Of a stretch of 64,000 nucleotides of DNA, positions 24,293 to 33,037 are shown piece after piece. Below the pieces are notes generated by a model. It saw only the letters and a program-made list of their open reading frames with translations. It was not told the origin of the DNA and searched no databases. Source of the stretch: an uncultured Lachnospiraceae bacterium (lineage in GTDB: Bacteria > Bacillota > Clostridia > Lachnospirales > Lachnospiraceae); assembly GCA_947650155.1 (NCBI GenBank), contig CANSUS010000001.1, positions 91,358 through 155,357 on the forward strand, read 5' to 3'. Positions within the stretch are counted from its first letter, which is position 1, and the number at the start of each line of letters is the position of its first letter. A program made the position numbers and the translations under genes.

Positions 24293-25129
24293 CTACATAC
24301 CCATATAAAAGCCGGTCACGGAAGCTGTCATTAATTTTTTAAACAAAGGAGCCGCCTTGTCGGCCGCTTCCTGCACTTCTTTATGGGAAAGAGGATTTTC
24401 CGTCATACCTGCCGCGGGATTGCATATGCAGGAAATGCCGCACACTCTCATACCGGCATGTCTTCCTGCGATTGCTTCAACTGCCGTACTCATGCCTACT
24501 GCATCTCCGCCAAGCGTGCGGATCATCTTTATTTCTGCCGGCGACTCAAAGGAAGGTCCTGTAAGCTGTACATATACTCCCTCTTTTAAGGAAATTCCTT
24601 CCTCCCTGGCAGTATTTCTTATTATCTCCAAAAGTTCTTTATCATAAATTTCACTCATATCAGGAAATCTGGTGCCAAGTTCGTCAATATTGGTTCCAAT
24701 AAGCGGATTGGGTGCAAAACAGGATATCTGATCTGTAATAAGCATAAAATCTCCGGCCTGAAATTCTTTGTTTACACCGCCTGATGCATTGGTCAGAAAC
24801 AAAATCCCGGCCCCCATCAGTTTCATAAGGCGGATCGGCAGCACCACATCTGTGATCGGATAGCCTTCATAATAATGAACTCTTCCCTTCATACATACTA
24901 CCGGAACTTCACCCACATATCCGAAAATAAACCTGCCTGCATGTCCGGGAACCGTTGATACCGGAAAACCTGCAATTTCTTTATAATCTATTTCATCAAC
25001 AACTTTTATATCGTCGGCATAGTCCCCCAGACCGGACCCCAATACAATAGCAGCCTTTGGTACAAAATCTGTTTTTGCCCTTACGCTTTGCAGACATTTT
25101 TGTAATTTATCATAAACCTGCTCCATCAT
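24293..25129 (-). CDS. purine-nucleoside phosphorylase (trimeric type)
   Basis: 278 residues from the ATG at 25129 (GGAGG 6 nt upstream; the frame is open further 5' but runs into the spoIVA terminator). Motifs: IVLGSGLGDYADDI (phosphate loop), TVPGHAGRF, GRVHYYEGY, LTNASGGVN and GMSTAVEAI. It cleaves (deoxy)inosine and guanosine to base and ribose-1-phosphate. It opens the salvage cluster that continues with cdd, mtaD and the purine permease. Confidence 0.93.
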   Translation of the reverse strand: MMEQVYDKLQKCLQSVRAKTDFVPKAAIVLGSGLGDYADDIKVVDEIDYKEIAGFPVSTVPGHAGRFIFGYVGEVPVVCMKGRVHYYEGYPITDVVLPIRLMKLMGAGILFLTNASGGVNKEFQAGDFMLITDQISCFAPNPLIGTNIDELGTRFPDMSEIYDKELLEIIRNTAREEGISLKEGVYVQLTGPSFESPAEIKMIRTLGGDAVGMSTAVEAIAGRHAGMRVCGISCICNPAAGMTENPLSHKEVQEAADKAAPLFKKLMTASVTGFYMGM

Positions 25130-25183
25130 ACCAATCCTCCATTCTTTATCCATATATTCCATAATTTTCATTATATAAAAACA

Positions 25184-25212
25184 AGAGGACAAAATCAATG
25201 TTTTTGTCCCCT
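25184..25212 (-). terminator. terminator of spoIVA
   Basis: GGACAAAA (25187-25194) pairs with TTTTGTCC (25202-25209). On the minus strand TCTTGTTTTTAT follows. It separates the sporulation gene from the salvage cluster. Confidence 0.7.
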
Positions 25213-25227
25213 TTCTTGAATACTGCA

Positions 25228-26700
25228 CTATATAATAATACAGACAAGCCCTCCATTGCTGTCATTTACAATCTTCTGCATGGTATCCTGCAGCTTGATC
25301 TGACTCTCTTCTCCTATTGCGTTTATTTTTCCTGTTATACCGTCATATACAAGTTGTTCTACTGTCTTTCCAAATATATTCGTATCCCAGATTCCGGTTT
25401 CACTGTCCTCCGCCTCTTTAATAAAGCGGATCAGATCTTCAGCCTGCGCTTCGCTGCCGACAATTGGCGCGATCTCCGTTTCAATATTGGCTCGGATCAT
25501 ATGGATGGACGGACTGTCAGCTTTGATCTTGACGCCAAATTTATTGCCATGACGTATTACTTCCGGCGATTCCAGTTTAATCTCCGTTCTTTCCGGTGTT
25601 ACCACGCCATATCCTTTATATCGCACCGCCTCTATCGCATGCTGTACTTTTACATACTCTTTTTTCATCTTTGCCATATCCTGCAGCATCTTGATCATGT
25701 GATACTCGCTTTTTATCTCTTCTCCCACAAGTTCGCTTAACATTTCGTAATAGAAAGATTCTTTCACATCTATTCTTAAGTTAATAGTTCCGTCTGCAAG
25801 ATTGATCTGTTCCAAACTGCACTGGTCAATATATTCACTTTCCAGAACAAAATCTCTTTCAGAAACGTCTCTGATTGTATTCATCTCACTGAGAAGTTTA
25901 CGCACTTTATCAATAATATCGCTTTTCAGACGATTGGTATTAGGGAGCATTTCTACCCATTTGGGAATTCCAAATTCCATAATGGAAATCGGGAACTCAT
26001 ACAAAATACTTTCCATAATATAGTTGATATCTTCTCTTTTTAACTGTTCACAATTTACCGGAAGGATCTTCACCCTGTAATTTTCTTCCATTTCCTTCGC
26101 CATTGCCTTTGTTTCTTCTGAAAAAGGCTTTGCAGAATTTAAAAGAACAATAAATGGTTTATGTAATTTTTTTAATTCCGATATTGTCTTTTCTTCAGCA
26201 GGTATATACTGTTTTCTCGTAATCTCTCCAAAACTTCCGTCTGAGGTTACTACAATCCCCACCGTAGAATGATCCGTAATTACTTTATCCGTTCCTACAT
26301 TTGCTGCCTGTGTAAAGGGAATTTCCTGTTCAAACCAGGGCGTCTTCACCATTCGTTCCTGCTCATTTTCCATATGCCCTACGGCGCCGTCCACCATATA
26401 CCCCACACAGTCAATCAACCGTACTTTTGCCTCCACATCAGGACTTAATTGTATCCTTGCCGCTTCTTTTGGGATAAATTTCGGTTCGGTAGTTGTAATA
26501 GTCTTCCCTCCTGCACTCTGCGGAAGTTCATCCGTCGCCCTCGTTTTTGCCGCCTCATCTTCCATTGCCGGAAGCACCAATACATCCATAAAACGTTTGA
26601 TAAAAGTAGATTTTCCTGTTCTTACAGGTCCTACCACTCCAAGGTAAATCTCTCCGTTGGTACGGGCTTTTATATCTTTGTATAGATTAAAATTATCCAT
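25228..26700 (-). CDS. spoIVA: stage IV sporulation protein A, spore-coat morphogenetic ATPase
   Basis: 490 residues. The N-terminal GTPase-like fold with ATPase activity has GVVGPVRTGKSTFIKRF (P-loop), then TEPKFIPKEAA, and VRLIDCVGYMVDGA as the switch II region. The middle and C-terminal domains drive polymerisation. The hydrophobic C-terminus (GLVCIII) is conserved and contacts SpoVM. SpoIVA coats the outer forespore membrane and is the base on which the coat, including CotJ proteins, assembles. AAAGGAG precedes the ATG by 12 nt, and a sigma-E-type promoter lies 70-100 bp upstream. Confidence 0.97.
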   Translation of the reverse strand: MDNFNLYKDIKARTNGEIYLGVVGPVRTGKSTFIKRFMDVLVLPAMEDEAAKTRATDELPQSAGGKTITTTEPKFIPKEAARIQLSPDVEAKVRLIDCVGYMVDGAVGHMENEQERMVKTPWFEQEIPFTQAANVGTDKVITDHSTVGIVVTSDGSFGEITRKQYIPAEEKTISELKKLHKPFIVLLNSAKPFSEETKAMAKEMEENYRVKILPVNCEQLKREDINYIMESILYEFPISIMEFGIPKWVEMLPNTNRLKSDIIDKVRKLLSEMNTIRDVSERDFVLESEYIDQCSLEQINLADGTINLRIDVKESFYYEMLSELVGEEIKSEYHMIKMLQDMAKMKKEYVKVQHAIEAVRYKGYGVVTPERTEIKLESPEVIRHGNKFGVKIKADSPSIHMIRANIETEIAPIVGSEAQAEDLIRFIKEAEDSETGIWDTNIFGKTVEQLVYDGITGKINAIGEESQIKLQDTMQKIVNDSNGGLVCIII

Positions 26701-26767
26701 ATCGTAAATTTACTCCTTTCATGTATCATTCTGAATGCAATGTGAAATCTTTCTTTATCCGTGATAC

Positions 26768-26796
26768 ATTGTATGAAAAAAGTAAATAGAATATAC
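26768..26796 (-). promoter_or_regulatory. sigma-E-type promoter of spoIVA
   Basis: On the minus strand GTATATT (26790-26796) is followed after 14 bp by CATACAAT (26768-26775). Both fit the sigma-E consensus (KMATATT, 14-15 bp, CATACAnT), and spoIVA is a known sigma-E gene in other spore formers. Confidence 0.75.
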
Positions 26797-26824
26797 CTAT
26801 AAAAAGCCCCTCTTAACATACACA

Positions 26825-26854
26825 ATTGCCGCTGTCAGAAATGACCGCGGCAAT
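26825..26854 (-). terminator. hairpin after the small coiled-coil ORF
   Basis: ATTGCCGC (26825-26832) pairs perfectly with GCGGCAAT (26847-26854), with an inner TGTCA/TGAC pairing around GAAA. There is no long T-tract. Confidence 0.5.
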
Positions 26855-26859
26855 CCTAT

Positions 26860-27012
26860 TTAATCTTCCATTGTTTCTAATTCTTTTGCAATCGCAACTA
26901 ACTGATCCAGGAGAATATTCTCTCTTTCCAACAAATGCTGTCTGTCCTGAATAAGATTCTGTCGTTCCTGTACCAACTCATTTACTCTTTCAATAATTTC
27001 TGCTTTTTTCAT
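26860..27012 (-). CDS. small coiled-coil protein
   Basis: 50 residues, Glu/Gln/Leu-rich, predicted as one continuous helix with heptad-like spacing (ERVNELVQERQNL, LLERENILLDQL). GAAAGGAGAAATTGAA before the ATG is a good ribosome-binding site. It forms its own short unit between the TPR protein and spoIVA. I do not recognise a family; the position upstream of spoIVA is suggestive only. The remaining parts of 26701-27148 hold only the spoIVA promoter and AT-rich sequence. Confidence 0.55.
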   Translation of the reverse strand: MKKAEIIERVNELVQERQNLIQDRQHLLERENILLDQLVAIAKELETMED

Positions 27013-27148
27013 TTCAATTTCTCCTTTCATTCTAACCTTCTACATTTCTTATTACAGCTCAGCCCCTTTTTAGTCTGAACATATCTTTTCGCAAAACCTA
27101 CTCTAATAAACTATAACACAATATATGACAAAACGCAAAGCTATCTTT

Positions 27149-29470
27149 TTACAGAGACGCTTCCGCTTCCATAAGCGAAGCATAACCGTAGAGATGCGCT
27201 GTGTTGGTCATAATGATTTCTGCCAGATTTTCTCCTTTTTTTGCAGTCTCTGCAATAAATCTTCCATACAAAAGCAGCATTGTATCGGAATAAGTAGATA
27301 TTTCTCCCCGTAAATAAGTTTCATATGAAGTATCAGATTCGTTGTCTTCTGATGTATGAATCGTTCTTGCATTCTGTGCCATCTTAGGATTTTGGGCTGC
27401 AAACTCTTCCATCCATTCTACCTGCACTTTTACAATCTCTTCAATGATCGCTTTCTTCTCATCAGACAAAAAGGGCAGTTTTTCTTTTAATGCATTAAAT
27501 TTTTCCGGCGCCGTACTTTCCATCATTCTTGCATACTTTTCGGTAATCATATTCCATCCCCGAAGGTCTGCTTCTTTAAAATCCATCAGATATTGTATAA
27601 GCATGTCTTCTCTCCATGCAAGATACTGACTTTTACGCATAATAGAAAAGGTAGGAAAATTATTCTGGCAGCTTGCTCTTCCCCCTTCATTTTCAACTTT
27701 GTCAAATGCTTCCCATTCCATTTTTACGATTTCTTCAACCAGATCTTCTTTTTTCCTGTTCATGTTTTCTGCCCTTTCATAAAGTGCCGCCGCATAATAC
27801 TCTAAATAAGTTTCTTCACCCTCTGCCAGGTGTTGCATTTTTAATTCTTTTAAAAACTCTGCTGCAATCTCTTCAATCAGCTGCCTGCTTTCCGCTTCTT
27901 TTTCCTCACTGTCAAGTCTGACAAGCTGTTCCAACCTGGCATGCAGACCGGAAAGTCTGGTAAAATACTGCATTCCCCGTGCTTTCCACTTATAATAAGG
28001 TGCATACCTGCGGTTCATCAGATAAGACAAATTTATTGCATGCTCTACAAAAAGGCGAAGGGAAAGCGCCGCCCCTATTTTGTCTTTCCTTTTAAGCATT
28101 CTGAAATAATTATATTGTCCTGACTGGGAAAATAACGCCAGTTCCTGAGCAGTCTTTTTCAGCCATATTTTTTCAGGGTAATATTTTAGTATGGTATTTC
28201 GATAATCTGTAAAGATTCCCTCATCGTCCCGGAACACTTTTCCATTTACCGTTTCCGCGAGCTTTGATTCTTCAACATAAAGCCATTCGGCTTCTGTTTC
28301 GGGCGGATGATTGATTCCCAGAAGTTTTTTATAAAATGCTCCAATTTCCCATACGCCCATACGATTTTGTCCCTGTTTGGTACTGGTCCGGCTGATCCCC
28401 ATATAAGTCTTTGGCAGTTTCTCATACGCTTCCTGTAATCTGTTCCCGATCTGTAAATAAGTTTCTTTACTTACCCACATGCAAAATCCCGCGCCAAAAT
28501 CATGATCTCTTGATAATGCATCATCATAACCAAAGCATTCTGAACCTTCCCCAACAAGTCCCACTGCAATTTTATCTTCATATTCCGGAAACTTTTCATG
28601 AATCATCGGCGCACCAAACTCCAGGTAAAATTTCTCGCTCAGTTCTAATCCTGTATACTCTCTCTTTTTTCCCCATTTTTGATATACCAGTTCCAGACTT
28701 TCCATGATTCTGTCATAGCTTTTTGTCTTTCCCGTATTGATCTCCAAAAGTGCAAGCACACTTTCATAACACTGCGCCGCCTTTTCATATTCTTCTTCGT
28801 GAAACCATATTTCAGCCATAGATGCTAATGCCGCGCAATAGTGCGAGTCTTTCAGCTGCAGATTATGAAACAGCGCGAGCGCTTCTTCTAACTGTTCCTT
28901 TGCATCCCCGTACTCTCCCAGCTTTATCAGCGAAGCGCCCAGATTCGTATATGTGACTGCCAGTTCAAACCGGGATTCCGGGTATTTTTTTACAATCTGT
29001 AATGCCTGTTTCAAACTTTCCACAGCCTTGTCAAACTCTCCCATCTCCTGATAAAGGAGACTGAGATTATTTTGCAGACTGGCAAATCGAAAATCATTCT
29101 CTTGCAGGTTTTCTTCATAAATCTCAAATACCTGTTTATAATATGCCAAAGACTCTGAAAGCAGACCAGCGGCACGATACGCGTTAGCCGCGTTTAAAAG
29201 TGTAGTTGCAAAGGGGACTGTTCCCGCAAGTCCTATCTGCTCCATCAAAGAAATAACCTTTTTACTATAGGCAACTGATTTTTCATCCTGTCCTGTATCT
29301 CTGAAAAATCCAATCATCTCATTTATAATTGTGATCACGCTAGAGGTATCGTCCTCTGCAATTGCTTCTTTCAGCCTGCCGCCTAAAAAATCTTCCACTT
29401 CGTCCATACGATTTGTCTCAAATAAATCGTCAAGCTGTTTTAAAACCTCTTCAATTTTCATATCCGCCAC
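27149..29470 (-). CDS. TPR protein with DUF4037 (nucleotidyltransferase-like) and DUF4125 domains
   Basis: 773 residues. Residues about 50-280 are tetratricopeptide repeats (LAYYKQVFEIYEENL, FDKAVESLKQALQIV, GEYGDAKEQLEEALALF). Residues about 290-560 resemble DUF4037, with VGEGSECFGYDDALSRDHD, a GS...D.D arrangement recalling the nucleotidyltransferase superfamily. Residues about 600-770 match DUF4125 (FSIMRKSQYLAWREDMLIQ, then EEIVKVQVEWMEEFAAQNP). A regulator or a small-molecule-modifying enzyme is possible; the function is unknown. The start is GTG at 29470 or ATG at 29461; neither has a strong ribosome-binding site. It follows the DUF6472-like and pgeF genes. Confidence 0.75.
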   Translation of the reverse strand: MADMKIEEVLKQLDDLFETNRMDEVEDFLGGRLKEAIAEDDTSSVITIINEMIGFFRDTGQDEKSVAYSKKVISLMEQIGLAGTVPFATTLLNAANAYRAAGLLSESLAYYKQVFEIYEENLQENDFRFASLQNNLSLLYQEMGEFDKAVESLKQALQIVKKYPESRFELAVTYTNLGASLIKLGEYGDAKEQLEEALALFHNLQLKDSHYCAALASMAEIWFHEEEYEKAAQCYESVLALLEINTGKTKSYDRIMESLELVYQKWGKKREYTGLELSEKFYLEFGAPMIHEKFPEYEDKIAVGLVGEGSECFGYDDALSRDHDFGAGFCMWVSKETYLQIGNRLQEAYEKLPKTYMGISRTSTKQGQNRMGVWEIGAFYKKLLGINHPPETEAEWLYVEESKLAETVNGKVFRDDEGIFTDYRNTILKYYPEKIWLKKTAQELALFSQSGQYNYFRMLKRKDKIGAALSLRLFVEHAINLSYLMNRRYAPYYKWKARGMQYFTRLSGLHARLEQLVRLDSEEKEAESRQLIEEIAAEFLKELKMQHLAEGEETYLEYYAAALYERAENMNRKKEDLVEEIVKMEWEAFDKVENEGGRASCQNNFPTFSIMRKSQYLAWREDMLIQYLMDFKEADLRGWNMITEKYARMMESTAPEKFNALKEKLPFLSDEKKAIIEEIVKVQVEWMEEFAAQNPKMAQNARTIHTSEDNESDTSYETYLRGEISTYSDTMLLLYGRFIAETAKKGENLAEIIMTNTAHLYGYASLMEAEASL

Positions 29471-29487
29471 ATCTTTCCACGCACAGG

Positions 29488-29679
29488 TTACATTTGTTTT
29501 CTGACCACCGCATATTCGTCGTCCATTCTGAAATACGGACAGTCAAAAGTAATATTTTGTAAAAAACGACCCATCTCGTCTTCGTCTAAATTTACGAGAC
29601 AAGTATAACATTCATAATCATCATCGTAAATATAATTGATACAATTTTCACAATTTGCTCCTTTCAAATTTGCTCCCAT
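29488..29679 (-). CDS. small cysteine-rich protein (DUF6472-like)
   Basis: 63 residues. CENCINYIYDDDYECYTCLVNLDEDE and later DCPYF hold five Cys, placed as in a small zinc-binding protein. The pattern fits a Clostridia family I know as DUF6472; the role is unknown. The ATG at 29679 follows a GTCCGC/GCGGAC hairpin after pgeF and has no good ribosome-binding site, so coupling to pgeF is likely. An in-frame TTG at 29703 is an alternative. Confidence 0.65.
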   Translation of the reverse strand: MGANLKGANCENCINYIYDDDYECYTCLVNLDEDEMGRFLQNITFDCPYFRMDDEYAVVRKQM

Positions 29680-29706
29680 CTGTCCGCTTTTGCGGACGCT
29701 CAAATT

Positions 29707-30549
29707 TTACAACAGTCCTAAAAACGCGCCAAGATTTCCCCGTTTTCCCATACTCTTTCTATGGGAAAACAGATCCTGTGAATTACAGCTGGTGCAAATA
29801 TCTGTCACAGCAATGTTTTCCGGTTTGACGCCTGCATCAACCATAATATAATAATTTGCCATCCAAAGATCCAAAAGATACTTTCCATTTTCTTTTTGCT
29901 TTAAAACAGATTTTTGTTCCTCTTCTTTCGGAAATGCCTTTTTAAATTCTTCCGCTACTTCTTCCCCTATTTCATAACAGGACATACAGATAGAAGGCCC
30001 GATGGCCGTGATAAGATCTTCCCTCCTGCATCCGAACACTTCTTCCATTTTTAAAATCGTCTTTTCCCCCATACGGTTTACTGTTCCCCGCCAGCCGGAA
30101 TGGGAAAGACCAATCGCTTTTTTAACCGGATCTACGAAAAACAGGGGAACACAGTCCGCAAAAAAAGTTACCAATACGATTCCTTTTTCATTTGTGACAA
30201 GTCCGTCCACATCCGCATAATCTTTCTTTTTTACAACACCTTTTCCGCCATCTTCTTTTTTTACTACACGTATGTTGGTAGTATGCGTCTGATCGGCACA
30301 TACAAAATCTTCCAGACTGCATCCTAATATTTCTGCAATACGTCTGTAGTTTTCCAGAACATGTTCCTCTTTGTCTCCTCTGGTAAAACTAAAATTCATA
30401 GTGGAAAAGATACCTTCGCTGACGCCGCCTGTTCTTGTGGAAAACAAATGTCTTACTGTTTCTGTTTTCTCCAATGACGGAAAACTTAAATAGGTTACGC
30501 CATTTTTTTCTTTTTCCTCTAAACTTCTGTCTTTTCCGGTTCTCACCAT
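29707..30549 (-). CDS. pgeF: PgeF/YfiH family (multicopper-fold purine nucleoside enzyme, peptidoglycan editing factor)
   Basis: 280 residues. Family motifs: HLFSTRTGGVS, VCADQTHTTNIRVV, DVDGLVTNEKG, FADCVPLFFVDP, GLSHSGWRGT and AIGPSICMSCYEIG. The His/Cys/His residues form the zinc site of the family. Members have adenosine phosphorylase or deaminase activity and, in E. coli, proofread peptidoglycan precursors. The C-terminal CTSCNSQDLFSHRK is also conserved. It starts the run leading to the DUF6472-like and TPR genes. Confidence 0.9.
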   Translation of the reverse strand: MVRTGKDRSLEEKEKNGVTYLSFPSLEKTETVRHLFSTRTGGVSEGIFSTMNFSFTRGDKEEHVLENYRRIAEILGCSLEDFVCADQTHTTNIRVVKKEDGGKGVVKKKDYADVDGLVTNEKGIVLVTFFADCVPLFFVDPVKKAIGLSHSGWRGTVNRMGEKTILKMEEVFGCRREDLITAIGPSICMSCYEIGEEVAEEFKKAFPKEEEQKSVLKQKENGKYLLDLWMANYYIMVDAGVKPENIAVTDICTSCNSQDLFSHRKSMGKRGNLGAFLGLL

Positions 30550-30575
30550 ATTAAAAAGGCCTCTCTTTCTCCGGG

Positions 30576-30929
30576 CTATAAGATCATATCAAATGCATTT
30601 TTATACCACCTGATCTGCTTTCCGCAAATTGCAACCACATCAAAACGAATGGGACAATCCATTGGCATCCCATGCAGATAGCAATAAACTTTTGCTCCTG
30701 TGCAGATCTTCCTCTGCTTATATCTATTCACTGCCTCTTCCGGCATTCCCTTCTGTTCATCTTTCCGATATTTGACTTCCACAAAAGTAAGATATCCTGA
30801 TTCCCGGCCAATAATATCAATCTCACCCTGCCTGTACCGAAAATTCATCTCCAGAATATGCATCCCTCTTTTTTGAAGATATGCCGCTGCCGCCTGTTCT
30901 TGTTCTGATCCTGTTTTCCGATAATTCAT
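30576..30929 (-). CDS. YraN family endonuclease-like protein (UPF0102)
   Basis: 117 residues. GSEQEQAAAAYLQKRG, then RYRQGEIDIIGRESGYLTFVEVKYRK gives the PD-(D/E)xK-like core (Glu, Asp, Glu-x-Lys), and RFDVVAIC closes the fold. YraN proteins have a predicted Holliday-junction-resolvase-like fold but unproven substrate. In Firmicutes they lie near rnhB and rbgA, as here. Confidence 0.88.
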   Translation of the reverse strand: MNYRKTGSEQEQAAAAYLQKRGMHILEMNFRYRQGEIDIIGRESGYLTFVEVKYRKDEQKGMPEEAVNRYKQRKICTGAKVYCYLHGMPMDCPIRFDVVAICGKQIRWYKNAFDMIL

Positions 30930-31008
30930 ACTGCTTTATGATCCTTTCCCTCTCCTGTCATAAAACCGCTCTCAACTCTTTATCAAAATCCATGACCATA
31001 CTTTGCTT

Positions 31009-31296
31009 TTATTTCAATTTACTTTTTATCTTATCCATTGCATCTACAAATACTAAAATTTCTGCAACCACTTCGTATAGTTCGGGCGGAATGGCATCGC
31101 CTATCTCCAGCCTGGAAAGCGTATCCGCCAGCTTATCGTCCCGGTGCACCGGGACGTCAGCTTCCTTTGCCTTTTCTATAATTCTTTCCGCCAGCTGTCC
31201 CCTTCCCGAAGCGATCACTTTTGGCGCCGCTTCGTCAGGATCATATTCTAATGCAATCGCCTGTTTTGGTTTTTCAGGTTTCTTTTTATTCTGCAT
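31009..31296 (-). CDS. orphan FlhB/EscU C-terminal-domain-like protein (YlqH type)
   Basis: 95 residues. KPKQAIALEYDPDEAAPKVIASG, then VPVHRDDKLADTLSRLEIGDAIPPELYEVVAEIL matches the cytosolic C-terminal domain of the FlhB/YscU export-switch family, without the membrane part. The NPTH autocleavage site is not seen. B. subtilis has the similar YlqH at the same chromosomal position. No other flagellar genes are in the window. It follows the FliK-like gene by 44 bp. Confidence 0.8.
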   Translation of the reverse strand: MQNKKKPEKPKQAIALEYDPDEAAPKVIASGRGQLAERIIEKAKEADVPVHRDDKLADTLSRLEIGDAIPPELYEVVAEILVFVDAMDKIKSKLK

Positions 31297-31340
31297 TGTC
31301 TTTATCCGCTCCCCTTCTTATTTGGCTCGTGATGATTTGT

Positions 31341-33011
31341 TCAAGCTCTGACATCAAAAGATCTTGCTACGATCGCCTTTGTCTCTGATACATTTTTATC
31401 CTGCTTTATGATTTCTTCCATTACATTATTGGAGGAAGATTTTTCTTTTAATACCACTTCCGCGTGAGTCTGGTAACCTCTTTTTTCAAGTCTCTGCGTC
31501 AAAATAGACATATGTTCCTCTAAAAAGTCTATCATAGATTCATCCTGCAGGTAAAACTTTGTACTTACTCTTTCCTTTTGCATTGCCACATACACATCCA
31601 GCATTCCAAGATGCGGCATATCCAGATGAAGCAGTGCGCTAACGTTTCCATCCCTTTTCGCCAGATTTTTTTTATTGGTATAGACATACAGTTCCCCGTG
31701 CGCAGTATCTCCTGCCATTTTAAGAGGAATCTGCACATAAGTAAACATTTGATTTAGCTGATTTAAAAAATCCACGTTCTGATTGATGTTCTGCAGAGAT
31801 TTTGCCACCGGAATCTCTGATTTTCCTGCTCCGTCCAGAATCTGCATCAACTTGGAAGTCTGATTTTTTAAATTAGCATAATATTCATCCATCGCTTCTT
31901 TTGTAACCTGTTCCGGCTTTAAAAGGAGCTGATTGCCAAGCTCTCCTGCAAACAGTCTGCCAAATTCTTTAGAATGAAACAATTTTGTCAGATTTTCAGA
32001 ACTTAAATTCTCATTTTGTAAAAGTTCCATCAGCTGTTTCGTATCCAGCTGTCCTTTTTCAAACAGACCGATCTTTTCTTCGCTTACTCCAAGTCCCCTT
32101 AATAACGCCGTAAATTCCCTTGCTTCTGATGCGGAAAGAAGTCTGTTTATCCCCGTTTCCTGTGTTCCGGCTTCCCCGTCTGTTTTTACTGCGTTCGTTT
32201 GATTTCCGCCGCCTCCATTTTCATCCGGTTTCTTTAACAGTACCTGTCCTTCCTGCATTTCATCAGTCTCTAACGCCTGTTTTAATACGACGCTTTCCTG
32301 ACCGTCCCCTGCCGCAAAATTTAAAAGCTGTCTGAAAAATTCCGGCGTTTCCCCGGCTCCTTTTATATTGCTTAAAAGTTCTGTAATCTGATTTTGTATC
32401 TCTGCGATTCCATCTGCGATCTTATGGTTATAATTTTTATAAGCTTCAAATTGCTCTATATTTTCCTGTGTAACCGGAAGCTTCATCCGCGCCATCTGTA
32501 CAATTGTTTCCACGTCTGCATCAGGAAAAGTCATCAGTTCTTTATTTACATTAAGAAGAGTATCTTTATCAATCGGCATTCCTTCCTTCATAAGAGTATT
32601 CACCATTTCCACCGTCTTATCCGTTACCGGAAGGCTGGCTTCATTTAACGCTTTCATTACGCTTTCGTCCATCGTAAGATTGATGGACAGGGGAACTAAA
32701 GAAAGCAGGGAACCTGTATTGCTTTTTACCTGAAAACTCATAAGCTGTCCGATATTAATGCCAATCTGACTGTCCAGTGTTGCGTTTAACATCATTTCTC
32801 TGCCTAACAGAAGCTGTACCTGATTTCCCTGTGTCCCAACCACTTCTCCCTGTATCATCTGTCCGGGAAGTAAAGACAGCAGTTTTGCCGATACTGCGCT
32901 GTTGTTTATATTAAGCGAATCCGCCGGAACCGATACATTGCCGTTTCCCTGCGTATTTACCGTATTTGTATTGCCATGAAGCTGAAAAAAATTTGACAAA
33001 TTAAATGACAT
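31341..33011 (-). CDS. orphan FliK-like (hook-length-control-like) protein, YlqG type
   Basis: 556 residues, Gln/Asn/Leu-rich. The last 150 (LYVYTNKKNLAKRDGNVSAL, then LHLDMPHLGMLDVYVAMQKE, STKFYLQDESMIDFLEEHM) resemble the FliK C-terminal Flg_hook domain. The long N-terminus is a low-complexity ruler-like region with LLSLLPGQMIQGEVVG near residue 45. It pairs with the FlhB-tail-like gene, the two partners of export switching, but no flagellar operon is present. AAGGAAGGGG precedes the ATG. Confidence 0.7.
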   Translation of the reverse strand: MSFNLSNFFQLHGNTNTVNTQGNGNVSVPADSLNINNSAVSAKLLSLLPGQMIQGEVVGTQGNQVQLLLGREMMLNATLDSQIGINIGQLMSFQVKSNTGSLLSLVPLSINLTMDESVMKALNEASLPVTDKTVEMVNTLMKEGMPIDKDTLLNVNKELMTFPDADVETIVQMARMKLPVTQENIEQFEAYKNYNHKIADGIAEIQNQITELLSNIKGAGETPEFFRQLLNFAAGDGQESVVLKQALETDEMQEGQVLLKKPDENGGGGNQTNAVKTDGEAGTQETGINRLLSASEAREFTALLRGLGVSEEKIGLFEKGQLDTKQLMELLQNENLSSENLTKLFHSKEFGRLFAGELGNQLLLKPEQVTKEAMDEYYANLKNQTSKLMQILDGAGKSEIPVAKSLQNINQNVDFLNQLNQMFTYVQIPLKMAGDTAHGELYVYTNKKNLAKRDGNVSALLHLDMPHLGMLDVYVAMQKERVSTKFYLQDESMIDFLEEHMSILTQRLEKRGYQTHAEVVLKEKSSSNNVMEEIIKQDKNVSETKAIVARSFDVRA

Positions 33012-33037
33012 GCTACCCCTTCCTTTGCACCGAGATC

